From positions 765,973 to 829,972 of the forward strand of contig JAPPUL010000073.1 of assembly GCA_026874595.1 (NCBI GenBank): DNA of 64,000 nucleotides. The letters run 5' to 3'. Shown here in pieces: positions 9,338-17,532 of the stretch. Position 1 is the first letter of the stretch, and the number at the start of each line of letters is the position of its first letter. This DNA is from Sipunculus nudus. Taxonomy: Eukaryota; Annelida; Sipuncula; Golfingiida; Sipunculidae. The translations under genes were made by a program, and so were the position numbers. The notes under the pieces are model-generated. The model saw only the letters and a program-made list of their open reading frames with translations, was not told the origin of the DNA and made no database searches.

Positions 9338-10399
9338 CTACATCGCCTTTAAACGCCTTCTTATATCTTCAAAATCCATATATCCCGCCTCTTCAAAATC
9401 CATCGGATAGTTCACAACTACTCCCTCAAGGCTTGAGTAATATATTCCATATATCATTTCAAGCGATTTGTATCCATCACGCCCACTTGAACTAACTCTA
9501 ATACCCCTTTCTAAATACCTTACTACCTCTTCATATATATTATAAAATTGTGGCTTATATGTATAGTTTGGGAACTCCACCTTTACCAAATCTCGGAAAC
9601 CTTCGTAATATCTGCTTTCTTTGTTTACAAAATATTCTTGTATCCCATTTCCTATGTTTATTTGGCCCTCCGTCCCTATCAGGTTTAGCACAAAACTAAA
9701 GTATTTACACCCGCTCATAACACTAAACGTTGTGTGTACACCATTGCCCATTACCACAAGCCCATGTCCTCCATAATCACTTGTAAGCACGCTTTTTATA
9801 AGCTTTGCCTCACTATCAGTAAAATAACGAAACAGGTCAAATAAATGGGTCCCATCATGCAGCAATACTCCTCCTCCTGCAAGACTCCCACCCTCACCCA
9901 TCGTGTTTAAGATGCCCCGTATCCCTAAAAGCTTCCCTATTGCACCCTCTTTTACAAGCTCTTTCGCCTTTATATAGTCTGATGAAAAACGCCTTTCATG
10001 GTTTACCACCAAATAACTGCCCGCCAGCTCAGCCTCTAATACCATCTTCCCCCCATCCCGCAACGACTCCGACAAAGGCTTTTCACAAACTATTACCTTT
10101 ATCCCATATCCCGCCTTTACAACTTCATAGTGATATTTCGCCTGCGTTGAGACTATTAGTATGTCTAGTTGCTCTTTTTCGGTTAGCTCTTTTGAGGTTT
10201 TATATATTCTTTCGGGCTTTATATTCCATACCCTTCCAAACTCTTTGCGTCTTTCTAAATTAGTATCGCAGCCTGCTACTAGCTTTATCTTCTCGTGTTT
10301 TGTGCAGCCGCCTGCGTGGCTTGAGGGCTTTTCTCTAAGCTCATCCCCCTCTAACAATGTCCCTATCCTGCCAAGTCCCACTATCCCTGCTTTGTACAT
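9338..10399 (-). CDS. Gfo/Idh/MocA-family NAD(P)-dependent oxidoreductase
   Basis: A 353-residue dehydrogenase. The N-terminal Rossmann fold starts GIVGLGRIGTLL at 5-16. The family CEKPLSES motif is near residues 104-111. The C-terminal alpha/beta domain contains the NHERRFSSDY stretch and an HDGTHLFDLFRYF helix with the histidine commonly used in catalysis. Such enzymes oxidise sugars, sugar nucleotides or inositols, often for envelope polysaccharide synthesis. Neighbouring genes (thiL, yajQ) do not reveal the substrate. It lies 26 bp upstream of thiL on the same strand. Confidence 0.85.
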   Translation of the reverse strand: MYKAGIVGLGRIGTLLEGDELREKPSSHAGGCTKHEKIKLVAGCDTNLERRKEFGRVWNIKPERIYKTSKELTEKEQLDILIVSTQAKYHYEVVKAGYGIKVIVCEKPLSESLRDGGKMVLEAELAGSYLVVNHERRFSSDYIKAKELVKEGAIGKLLGIRGILNTMGEGGSLAGGGVLLHDGTHLFDLFRYFTDSEAKLIKSVLTSDYGGHGLVVMGNGVHTTFSVMSGCKYFSFVLNLIGTEGQINIGNGIQEYFVNKESRYYEGFRDLVKVEFPNYTYKPQFYNIYEEVVRYLERGIRVSSSGRDGYKSLEMIYGIYYSSLEGVVVNYPMDFEEAGYMDFEDIRRRLKAM

Positions 10400-10435
10400 A
10401 GTTTATCATGAAGCTCTTGGCTCATCTTCTTTACT

Positions 10436-10477
10436 TTTTTTTAAATCTCTTTTTTTAAATCTCTTTTTTTAAATCTC
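10436..10477. repeat. Three perfect tandem copies of a 14-bp unit
   Basis: The unit TTTTTTTAAATCTC occurs three times without mismatch in the 90-bp gap between yajQ and the oxidoreductase gene. Both genes are on the minus strand, so the repeat would be transcribed as GAGATTTAAAAAAA units in the leader of the oxidoreductase gene. No function is evident. Confidence 0.8.
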
Positions 10478-10490
10478 TTTATCTGGCTCT

Positions 10491-10985
10491 TTAACGGTAG
10501 TTCTCAAAACTTATGTGTATTCCAAAATCCGCTTCCTTTAGCTTCGATATTATATCCTGAAGTTCGTCTTTGTTCTTTCCGCTTATTCTTACCATGTCTT
10601 CTTGTATCTGACTCTGGTGCTTTAGTTTTGTTCCTTTTATGTATTTTACTATCTCTTTTGCCTTCTCTTTTTTTATGCCTGATTGTATATCCACACGCTG
10701 TCTTAACATCCCTCCACTTGCATCTTCTGCCTTATTATAGTGCATTGCCTTTAAGGGTATTTTCCTTTTTACCAATTTGCTTTTTAATATATCTACTATA
10801 CTTTTTAATTTAAGGTCGTCGTCTGCTAGGATGTTTATAAAGTTTTCTTTTTGGTTGAACTCTATATCAGATTTACTGCCCTTAAAATCATAACGGGTCT
10901 TTATGTCTTTTGTCGTTTGATTTAATGCGTTTTGAAGTTCTTGTTTGTCTACTTTCGATACTATATCAAATGAATAGCTTGGCAT
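10491..10985 (-). CDS. yajQ: YajQ-family nucleotide-binding protein
   Basis: A 164-residue YajQ/UPF0234 protein, full length. The hallmark start PSYSFDIVSKVDKQELQNA, the TRYDFKGSKSDIEF segment and the ending ADFGIHISFENYR are all present. The fold has two ferredoxin-like domains; relatives bind tRNA, nucleotides or cyclic di-GMP and act as regulators. It is encoded just downstream of tRNA-Glu on the same strand (45 bp). Confidence 0.95.
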   Translation of the reverse strand: MPSYSFDIVSKVDKQELQNALNQTTKDIKTRYDFKGSKSDIEFNQKENFINILADDDLKLKSIVDILKSKLVKRKIPLKAMHYNKAEDASGGMLRQRVDIQSGIKKEKAKEIVKYIKGTKLKHQSQIQEDMVRISGKNKDELQDIISKLKEADFGIHISFENYR

Positions 10986-11030
10986 TGGAGTCTATCCAGA
11001 CTGTTTTTATATATAAATCTTATCTATACT

Positions 11031-11102
11031 CAGCCGATAGGGGAATTGAACCCCTACTACCAGCTTGAAAAGCTGGTGTGCTAACCACTACACTAATCGG
11101 CC
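11031..11102 (-). tRNA. tRNA-Glu (anticodon UUC)
   Basis: The minus strand folds into a full 72-nt cloverleaf. It has a 7-bp acceptor stem (first pair G-U), a D arm GTGT/GCAC, an anticodon stem CCAGC/GCTGG around the loop TTTTCAA (anticodon TTC), and a T arm AGGGG/CCCCT with TTCAATT. The discriminator base is G. No CCA is encoded, so a CCA-adding enzyme is needed. It reads toward yajQ. Confidence 0.95.
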
Positions 11103-11344
11103 CTCTAATACATCTTATCTTCTTCAAATTATCGCTTTAGCTATAATAGTCTATTCTAAAGCTGCAAGTTCAATATAAGGTTTTTGATTACATTAGACAA
11201 GCTCACTTTTTTACCTTCTTATTTTTTTTAGCATAATTTTTTATATTATTTTGTTTTTATATCTCATCGTTTAAGCTCTTTTTTATATTATAACAAAATA
11301 TATACAAGAAGTTTAAAGGCTAAACACTAAACTCAATACATAAC

Positions 11345-11373
11345 TTGACAAGATTTATTATCTATCTTATATT
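11345..11373 (+). promoter_or_regulatory. Sigma-70-type promoter for the tRNA(CAU)
   Basis: TTGACA at 11345-11350 is separated by exactly 17 nt from TATATT at 11368-11373. The mature tRNA begins 22 nt further on. This is the clearest housekeeping promoter in the window. The rest of 11103-11344 is AT-rich without a gene. Confidence 0.8.
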
Positions 11374-11395
11374 TTTTCAAGTGTTTTTATTAACA

Positions 11396-11468
11396 GGGCC
11401 TATAACTCAATCGGTAGAGTAGCGGACTCATAATCCGTTAGTTCCAGGTTCAAGTCCTGGTGGGCCCA
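11396..11468 (+). tRNA. tRNA with CAU anticodon (elongator Met or lysidine-type Ile2)
   Basis: A 73-nt cloverleaf. The acceptor stem is GGGCCTA/TGGGCCC, the D arm ACTC/GAGT, the anticodon stem GCGGA/TCCGT with loop CTCATAA (anticodon CAT), and the T arm CCAGG/CCTGG with TTCAAGT. The discriminator is A and no CCA is encoded. The first acceptor pair is G-C, so it is not an initiator tRNA with the usual mismatch. CAU may be elongator Met or, after lysidine modification by TilS, tRNA-Ile2. The heavy use of ATA codons in this genome makes a strong need for Ile2, but sequence alone does not settle it. Confidence 0.9.
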
Positions 11469-11528
11469 GAGGATTTTGCGTATGTTATATATCTTTATTA
11501 AGATTTCACTATTAAGTTTTTCTTTATC

Positions 11529-11558
11529 AAAAACGGCTATATAATAGCCGTTTTTTTT
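11529..11558 (+). terminator. Rho-independent terminator of the tRNA(CAU)
   Basis: An A-rich start leads into a perfect stem ACGGCTAT/ATAGCCGT with a 3-4 nt AT loop, followed by eight Ts. It lies 60 nt after the tRNA 3' end, so the tRNA is probably a single-gene transcript. Confidence 0.9.
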
Positions 11559-11636
11559 ATATTTACTATGTAGTGATATTAAAAGAACATACAGTCTCAA
11601 AAATACTTTACAAATTTTAAAGAGGTTTTTTCCATC

Positions 11637-12392
11637 ATGGCTGGTAATATTAATATATCAAAAACCATAGAGCTTCTCGTTGAAATACAAAACGTTGCTG
11701 AGGAATTATTTACCCTTGAGCAGGCTAATAACAATAAAAATAATGTGCTTAATAAAGCTAAACAAAATTATGATACGGCTAAAGATGAATATGATCAGAT
11801 TAAAAGTAATATCGACAACGCAAATAATACCATATCGTCTTACAAAAAGGAAATTGATGACTATATAGAACAAATAAACAAAATTAAATCCAAAGAGAAA
11901 CTTGTTACCACTCAAAAAGGGTATTTAGCTTTAGATTCTGAACTTGCTTTTATAAGAGAGAATATAGAAAAAAGAGAAAAGGATATTAAAACCCAAGAAT
12001 ATGAGATTGAGTCTATGGAAAAGGAACTTGAAAAGCATAAACAAATTCTTGATTCTCTATCAGAAGAATATCAAAAAGCAAAAGATGATGCCTTAAAAGA
12101 ACTTAATAAAAACAAAGAGAAAATAAAAAAAGCACATAAATTTAAAGAGTCGGTTGCACCTGAGATAGACCCTTATACCCTAAAGCGTTATGAGCACATA
12201 GTTATGAATAAAAATGGAGTTGGTATAGTGCCTGTGGTTGGGGGTCACTGCGATGGATGCAATATTAAAATAACTCCTCAGCTTATGTCCAAACTTGTAA
12301 AACATCAAGAGATTGTCTATTGTTCTAATTGTGCTCGAATGTTATACCTTTTAGGAAGGCAAAAAAGCAAGAAAGAATCCCTTAAAATGTAA
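11637..12392 (+). CDS. Coiled-coil zinc-ribbon protein (CT398/CdsZ-like, DUF164)
   Basis: A 251-residue protein. Residues ~15-175 form a long charged heptad coiled coil. The last third carries a C4 zinc ribbon with two CxxC pairs (HCDGCNIKI and YCSNCARM). This arrangement matches the CT398/CdsZ family (zf-RING_7); in Chlamydia the member binds sigma-54, and in many deltaproteobacteria a copy is encoded near RNA metabolism genes. The ATG has GAGG 11 nt upstream. It starts a plus-strand series with the DUF4912 gene, RNase R and a phosphatase gene. Its specific partner here is not known. Confidence 0.8.
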   Translation: MAGNINISKTIELLVEIQNVAEELFTLEQANNNKNNVLNKAKQNYDTAKDEYDQIKSNIDNANNTISSYKKEIDDYIEQINKIKSKEKLVTTQKGYLALDSELAFIRENIEKREKDIKTQEYEIESMEKELEKHKQILDSLSEEYQKAKDDALKELNKNKEKIKKAHKFKESVAPEIDPYTLKRYEHIVMNKNGVGIVPVVGGHCDGCNIKITPQLMSKLVKHQEIVYCSNCARMLYLLGRQKSKKESLKM

Positions 12393-12487
12393 GCTTTAAA
12401 TAACTTAAAATTAAGATATACTATATATTTAATACTATATATTTAATCTAAAATAAATATATAAAAAGATTTTATGAGATTAAGGAA

Positions 12488-13276
12488 ATGAATGAGCGAG
12501 AATTAAATGAATATACTAAAAATCAGCTTATAATACTTGCAAAGAAACTCAAACTTGTTGGGATATATGGACTTCGTAAGGATGCTTTAATAAAAAAGGT
12601 CCTAGGATATTATAAGTCTCAGTCCAAAAAAAAGCCTTTATCAAAAAAGGAAAGTATCAAAAAAAGTAAGGATTTAATAAAAATTGGGCTACCAAAAGAA
12701 ACAAAAAGTACTATGACAAGCAACTTAACAAAAGGTAAAGAGCCTGCAGATTCTCTTGACTCTTTATCAAAGCGTTATCCTATACCGGACAAATACGAAG
12801 ATACTAAAATAGTGCTTTTGGTACGCGATACAAAAGTAGTGGTTGCGTATTGGGAGATAAGTTCTTTATTTTATAAAGAGCATAATTTGTCAAATAAGAC
12901 TTTACTACTAAGAGTGTATGATGTAACCAATGTAGAGTTTGATGGTAGAAATGAGAATTATCATTACGACATAACACTAAACAACGTTGCAAACAACTGG
13001 TATATAAGGGTTCCAGAGCCAAACAGAGAATATTGTATAGACATAGGCTATATTACGCGTGGAAGATTTATAGTTATAGCACGAAGTAATCGAGTAGGAG
13101 TACCCCGCGATGGAGTATCATCGGATTTTGATGAGGAATGGATGGTAGTGGAAGAGTTATTTAATCTTTCAGGAGGGCAAAGCAAAGACAACCCACTTCA
13201 TGGCTCAATGCACATAGAAAAACTTATAGAAGAGCGACTTAAGATGAATATATCAAGTTTAAGTTTAAAGGTCTAG
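12488..13276 (+). CDS. Rho-N/SAP-like plus DUF4912 domain protein
   Basis: A 262-residue protein. Residues 4-45 (ELNEYTKNQLIILAKKLKL...ALIKKVL) match the Rho N-terminal or SAP-like helical motif that binds nucleic acid. A Lys/Ser-rich linker follows. Residues ~97-215 match DUF4912, beginning RYPIPDKYEDTKIVLLVRD and including VVAYWEIS and a conserved ending with ARSNRVGVPRDGVS. The function of DUF4912 is unknown. AAGGA lies almost adjacent to the ATG, which is unusually close, but no better start exists in frame. It sits 95 bp after the CdsZ-like gene and 32 bp before RNase R. Confidence 0.75.
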   Translation: MNERELNEYTKNQLIILAKKLKLVGIYGLRKDALIKKVLGYYKSQSKKKPLSKKESIKKSKDLIKIGLPKETKSTMTSNLTKGKEPADSLDSLSKRYPIPDKYEDTKIVLLVRDTKVVVAYWEISSLFYKEHNLSNKTLLLRVYDVTNVEFDGRNENYHYDITLNNVANNWYIRVPEPNREYCIDIGYITRGRFIVIARSNRVGVPRDGVSSDFDEEWMVVEELFNLSGGQSKDNPLHGSMHIEKLIEERLKMNISSLSLKV

Positions 13277-13308
13277 ATTGATTTTGGTTGTACAAAAACT
13301 AAAGAGCT

Positions 13309-15336
13309 ATGAAACTATCTGACAAATACCTTTTGTCTGTTATAGCTGAAGAAAGCATCAAATCGGTGTTTGAGTTATACGAGATAATAAGAAAGGCATA
13401 TCCCCATACAGACAAACCAAATATAGAAAGGCGACTGAGCAGACTCCAAAAGAGAAATCTAGTGCAAATAACAAAGAAAGGAAATATAAAACTGTCTGAA
13501 GCAGTTTTTAAGGATGGTACTAAAAAGTCGCAAGTAGGGAAAAGACATGAGAGTAAAAGGCGTGTGGGACGGGTCAAAGCAAGTAGTACTAAAGGTCTTA
13601 GAGTAAAAGTTAGGAAAGATGATGATAGAGGAGGGAATAGGGAGAATAGAGGAGGGAATAGGGAGAATAGAGGAGGGAATAGAGGGAATAGAGGAGGGAA
13701 TAGAGGGAATAGAGAGAGTAGCGGGAGAGGCGCAAGTTTGTATAAAACTTTTAGCAGTAGTGAGGATGACTTTTATGATATATGCAAAAGATATTCGTAT
13801 AGACTTAAATTCCGAGCAAAAGAGCTAAAAGAAGCAGAGGAAACATCTAATAAGATATTGGAAGAAGAAGTTTCAAAGAGGGCTGATTTTCGCAGTCAAC
13901 TTGCAATAACAATAGACGGAGAAGATGCAAAAGATTTAGATGACGCAGTATATTTAATTCCTAAAACGAAAGACTCAAAAGACGGCTATAAATTATACGT
14001 ACACATAGCAGACGTATCCTATTACGTAAAAGAGAACACAAATCTTGACAAAGAAGCGCTAAGACGAGGTAACAGTGTCTATTTAATAGACAAAGTGGTA
14101 CCTATGCTGCCACCAAGTTTATCGAATATAAAATGCTCTTTAAACGCAAACGAGGACAAACTTGGAGTTAGTGTAGAAATAGATTTTGATAAGAATGCTA
14201 ATGTATTAAATTATAAGTTTCACGAAAGTATTATACGAGTATCAAAACGTTACTCTTATGAACAGATAGACAAACTTCTTTATGATAAAAACCTCAAAAC
14301 AGAAGATAAAGCATATATAAATCAACTAAAACTAATGTACAATTTATCACAAAAACTTAAGAGTAAACGCCTTAAGGAAAACAGTGTAATATTCAATTTC
14401 AAAGAGCTTTCTATAGTATGTGATACAAAGTCAAACCCAAAAGAGATTTACCGTAAGGAACCTTTAAAAAGTTATAGTATAATAGAAGAATTCATGCTAA
14501 GTGCGAATAAAGTGGTAGCTAAATACTTAAGTGATGGTAATATAAATATATATAGGACTCATGGTGAGCCTGACAAAGACAAGATAACTACCTTCGGCAA
14601 GATGTTAAGCCAATTAGGTTATAAAGTCAAAAACCCTCAGAAGCTAAAAGACCAACAGGAATTACAAAAAATACTAGATAAATTTGCAGGACATAATGCA
14701 GAAAAGCTGGTAAACATAACACTTCTAAAGTCAATGCAGCAAGCCTGTTACTCAGTTGAGAATACGGGACATTATGCACTTGGCTTTGAATACTACACAC
14801 ATTTTACATCGCCAATAAGAAGATATTGTGATCTTGTAGTTCATAGATTGCTTAAGGCAAGGTTAAATGCAGAATATGAAAATAGTAGAGGAGAGCTAGG
14901 GTCTGGCTTTAAAAAAGGTGCTCGTGGGAATAAAGGAAATACTAAAAAGATTTCGGCTCATTTTAAAGCTATAACAAAACATATATCAGAGACGGAAAGA
15001 ACAGCGATTAGTTCAGAACGTGATATAATAAAGAAAAAGAGTGCTCGTTTTATGAAAGATAAGGTAGGACTTGAGTTTGGAGGAACAATATCTGGTGTAT
15101 CAGATTTTGGGCTTTTTGTTGAACTTGCTCCTTATGGAATAGAAGGACTTGTTAGAATAAGCGATCTTGAGGGTTATTATATGCATAATGAAGAGGAATA
15201 CTCTCTTGAAAGAAAAGATAAAAACATAAGCTATAGATTAGGCGATAAAATAAAAGTTCGGCTTGTTTCTGTAGATGTTGAAAGGACATTTATAGATCTT
15301 ATCCCGACAAGCAAAAACAAAACGCGTAATCCTTAA
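13309..15336 (+). CDS. rnr: RNase R/RNB-family 3'-5' exoribonuclease with an RGG-like linker
   Basis: A 675-residue hydrolytic 3'-5' exoribonuclease. Residues 1-66 form the winged-helix HTH of RNase R. Residues 107-136 are a run of RGGN/REN/RGN repeats. The RNB domain begins ~190 with TIDGEDAKDLDDAVY, giving metal-binding Asp203, 209, 211 and 212. It includes RTHGEPDK and the TSPIRRYCDL signature. An S1 domain (~580-665, GGTISGVSDFGLFVEL) ends the protein. The two cold-shock domains normally between HTH and RNB are not recognisable: only ~120 residues separate them and the RGG segment occupies the middle. The protein is shorter than typical RNase R (750-810). Kinship to RNase R is firm. Confidence 0.9.
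   Translation: MKLSDKYLLSVIAEESIKSVFELYEIIRKAYPHTDKPNIERRLSRLQKRNLVQITKKGNIKLSEAVFKDGTKKSQVGKRHESKRRVGRVKASSTKGLRVKVRKDDDRGGNRENRGGNRENRGGNRGNRGGNRGNRESSGRGASLYKTFSSSEDDFYDICKRYSYRLKFRAKELKEAEETSNKILEEEVSKRADFRSQLAITIDGEDAKDLDDAVYLIPKTKDSKDGYKLYVHIADVSYYVKENTNLDKEALRRGNSVYLIDKVVPMLPPSLSNIKCSLNANEDKLGVSVEIDFDKNANVLNYKFHESIIRVSKRYSYEQIDKLLYDKNLKTEDKAYINQLKLMYNLSQKLKSKRLKENSVIFNFKELSIVCDTKSNPKEIYRKEPLKSYSIIEEFMLSANKVVAKYLSDGNINIYRTHGEPDKDKITTFGKMLSQLGYKVKNPQKLKDQQELQKILDKFAGHNAEKLVNITLLKSMQQACYSVENTGHYALGFEYYTHFTSPIRRYCDLVVHRLLKARLNAEYENSRGELGSGFKKGARGNKGNTKKISAHFKAITKHISETERTAISSERDIIKKKSARFMKDKVGLEFGGTISGVSDFGLFVELAPYGIEGLVRISDLEGYYMHNEEEYSLERKDKNISYRLGDKIKVRLVSVDVERTFIDLIPTSKNKTRNP
13624..13716 (+). 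repeat. In-frame GA-rich repeat in rnr encoding RGGN motifs
   Basis: GAGGGAATAG-type units of about 12-18 bp repeat at least five times, keeping the reading frame. They encode an Arg/Gly/Asn-rich segment at residues 107-136 of RNase R. Confidence 0.85.
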
Positions 15337-15396
15337 TACTTCTCTTCAAAAGCATTATAAAGCTTAATTCAAGATAAGGTGTTATAAGGTGTTGTT

Positions 15397-16659
15397 TTGC
15401 CAGAAAATACAAAAATACATATAATAGACCAAAACCCTTTAAACCTAGAAGAGATACTAAAACTAGTTGATACTAAATATACCATAACAAAAAGTAGCGA
15501 ATTAGAAAATATAAATAATCAAAAAGAAAGTCCGCCTAACATAGTAATACTAAATCCAAAACTAGAAAATGATAACGACTTTAAGCAGCTTTATAAGTCC
15601 TTAGAAAACCAACTTAACGGCACTCCAATATATATAATTTTGCTAATAGATAAAGTAGAGATTAAAGACTTTTTCAATTTGTTTGCAAGCGGTTGTTACG
15701 ATTATATCGAAAAACCTATAAAAAAGCATGTTCTAGATTACAAAATAAAGAAGGGCATTAAACTTTATACTCAGTTAAATAAACTTAGTATCCTTGAAAA
15801 AGAGAATAAAAGACTACTAAGTGAATGCAAGAATCTAAAACAAAAGCTATTAGAAACAAAGGATACAAATAATATTCTTAAGGAAAGAACTTGTAAAGAA
15901 GAGGATTTACAAAAGCAAAATAGCGAATTACAAAAAGATATAACTCTAACAAGCAAATTACAAAAGAACTTTCTCCCCCAGATAATACCAGAATGTAGTT
16001 TATATAAGATATATACCCGTTACCATGCTATAAAGGAGATAGGTGGAGACTTTTATGATTTCTTTAAAATAAAAGACAAAAAGCTTGGAGTACTAATAGG
16101 AGATGTTTCGGGACATGGTATAGCTTCTGCCTTTATAAAATACATGGTTAAAAGGATAATCTCGGAAGACAAAAGTATATTAGAAAACTCATCTAATCTA
16201 TTTTATAAATTAAATGAGAACTTAACCGGCAAAATATATAATCATTTCGTAACCGCATTTTATAGTATATTCAATCTAGAAGAGCAAGAATTAAAATACG
16301 TCTCAGCAGGACATGTTCCGACATTGCTTTATAAGAAAAGCCAGGGCATGGTATATACTCTTAAAGCACAAAGCACTGTTATGGGAATACTAAATAATGT
16401 TTTATATCCTGAAACAACAGTTTCACTACAAAGGGGAGATCGTATATTATTTATAACAGATGGATTAATAGAAGTATTCAACGAGGAAAAAGAACAATAT
16501 GGCCTTGAAAGACTCATTGAACTTTTTAAGCACATTAATAAAACCTCAAAGCTCTCTCCAAATAAGGTAATAGATCATATAATACAAACGGTACTTGACT
16601 TTTCTTTTAAAAAAGAATTTAAAGACGACGTTGCTATAATATTTATAGAAGTAAATTAG
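15397..16659 (+). CDS. SpoIIE/RsbU-type PP2C phosphatase with a pseudo-receiver domain
   Basis: A 420-residue cytosolic protein starting at TTG 15397, preceded by AAGGTG. Residues 1-120 have the layout of a response-regulator receiver (IHIIDQ at 7-12, EKPIK with Lys106). The phospho-acceptor position reads ILNPKL, so Asn53 replaces Asp. Residues ~130-190 form a coiled coil. The rest is a PPM-type Ser/Thr phosphatase with GGDFYDFF, GDVSGHGIAS, SAGHVPTLL and the terminal FKDDVAIIFIEV carrying the metal-binding aspartates. Such proteins usually dephosphorylate anti-sigma-factor antagonists, but no partner is visible nearby. The 3' end of the gene is the source of the downstream tandem array. Confidence 0.85.
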   Translation: MPENTKIHIIDQNPLNLEEILKLVDTKYTITKSSELENINNQKESPPNIVILNPKLENDNDFKQLYKSLENQLNGTPIYIILLIDKVEIKDFFNLFASGCYDYIEKPIKKHVLDYKIKKGIKLYTQLNKLSILEKENKRLLSECKNLKQKLLETKDTNNILKERTCKEEDLQKQNSELQKDITLTSKLQKNFLPQIIPECSLYKIYTRYHAIKEIGGDFYDFFKIKDKKLGVLIGDVSGHGIASAFIKYMVKRIISEDKSILENSSNLFYKLNENLTGKIYNHFVTAFYSIFNLEEQELKYVSAGHVPTLLYKKSQGMVYTLKAQSTVMGILNNVLYPETTVSLQRGDRILFITDGLIEVFNEEKEQYGLERLIELFKHINKTSKLSPNKVIDHIIQTVLDFSFKKEFKDDVAIIFIEVN

Positions 16660-17532
16660 ATACTATCTTTTTGAGGAACAGTTTAACGCCTGCTTGGACC
16701 TATGTTAATTAATAAAACCTAAAAAAAGCCCCACCAGATAAATAGATAACTACAATACAAACGCTGCTTGCTCTTTTCTTTTAAAAAAGAATTTAAAGAC
16801 GACGTTGCTATAATATTTATAGAAGTAAATTAGATACTATCTTTTTGAGGAACAGCTTAACGCCTGCTTGGACCTATGTTAATTAATAAAACCTAAAAAA
16901 AGCCCCACCAGATAAATAGATAACTACAATACAAACGCTGCTTGCTCTTTTCTTTTAAAAAAGAATTTAAAGACGACGTTGCTATAATATTTATAGAAGT
17001 AAATTAGATACTATCTTTTTGAGGAACAGCTTAACGCCTGCTTGGACCTATGTTAATTAATAAAACCTAAAAAAAGCCCCACCAGATAAATAGATAACTA
17101 CAATACAAACGCTGCTTGCTCTTTTCTTTTAAAAAAGAATTTAAAGACGACGTTGCTATAATATTTATAGAAGTAAATTAGATACTATCTTTTTGAGGAA
17201 CAGCTTAACGCCTGCTTGGACCTATGTTAATTAATAAAACCTAAAAAAAGCCCCACCAGATAAATAGATAACTACAATACAAACGCTGCTTGCTCTTTTC
17301 TTTTAAAAAAGAATTTAAAGACGACGTTGCTATAATATTTATAGAAGTAAATTAGATACTATCTTTTTGAGGAACAGCTTAACGCCTGCTTGGACCTATG
17401 TTAATTAATAAAACCTAAAAAAAGCCCCACCAGATAAATAGATAACTACAATACAAACGCTGCTTGCTCTTTTCTTTTAAAAAAGAATTTAAAGACGACG
17501 TTGCTATAATATTTATAGAAGTAAATTAGATA
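16601..17532. repeat. 174-bp tandem array made of two convergent gene tails (5 extra units)
   Basis: The segment beginning TTTCTTTTAAAAAAGAATTT recurs at 16601, 16775, 16949, 17123, 17297 and 17471, a constant 174-bp period. The first is the true 3' end of the phosphatase gene and the last runs into the true 3' end of prpC. Each unit consists of a slightly diverged copy of the last ~100 bp of the phosphatase gene followed by a diverged copy of the last ~70 bp of prpC. For example, GCTTGGACCTATGTTAATTA in the unit corresponds to GCTTGGACCTACATAATTAC in prpC. Units are almost identical to each other. There is no other gene in 16660-17532. Confidence 0.93.

Noticed and set aside
11400-11600. A 66-codon minus-strand frame over the tRNA(CAU) and its terminator
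   Set aside because: It overlaps a clear tRNA, promoter and terminator; the frame arises by chance on the opposite strand.
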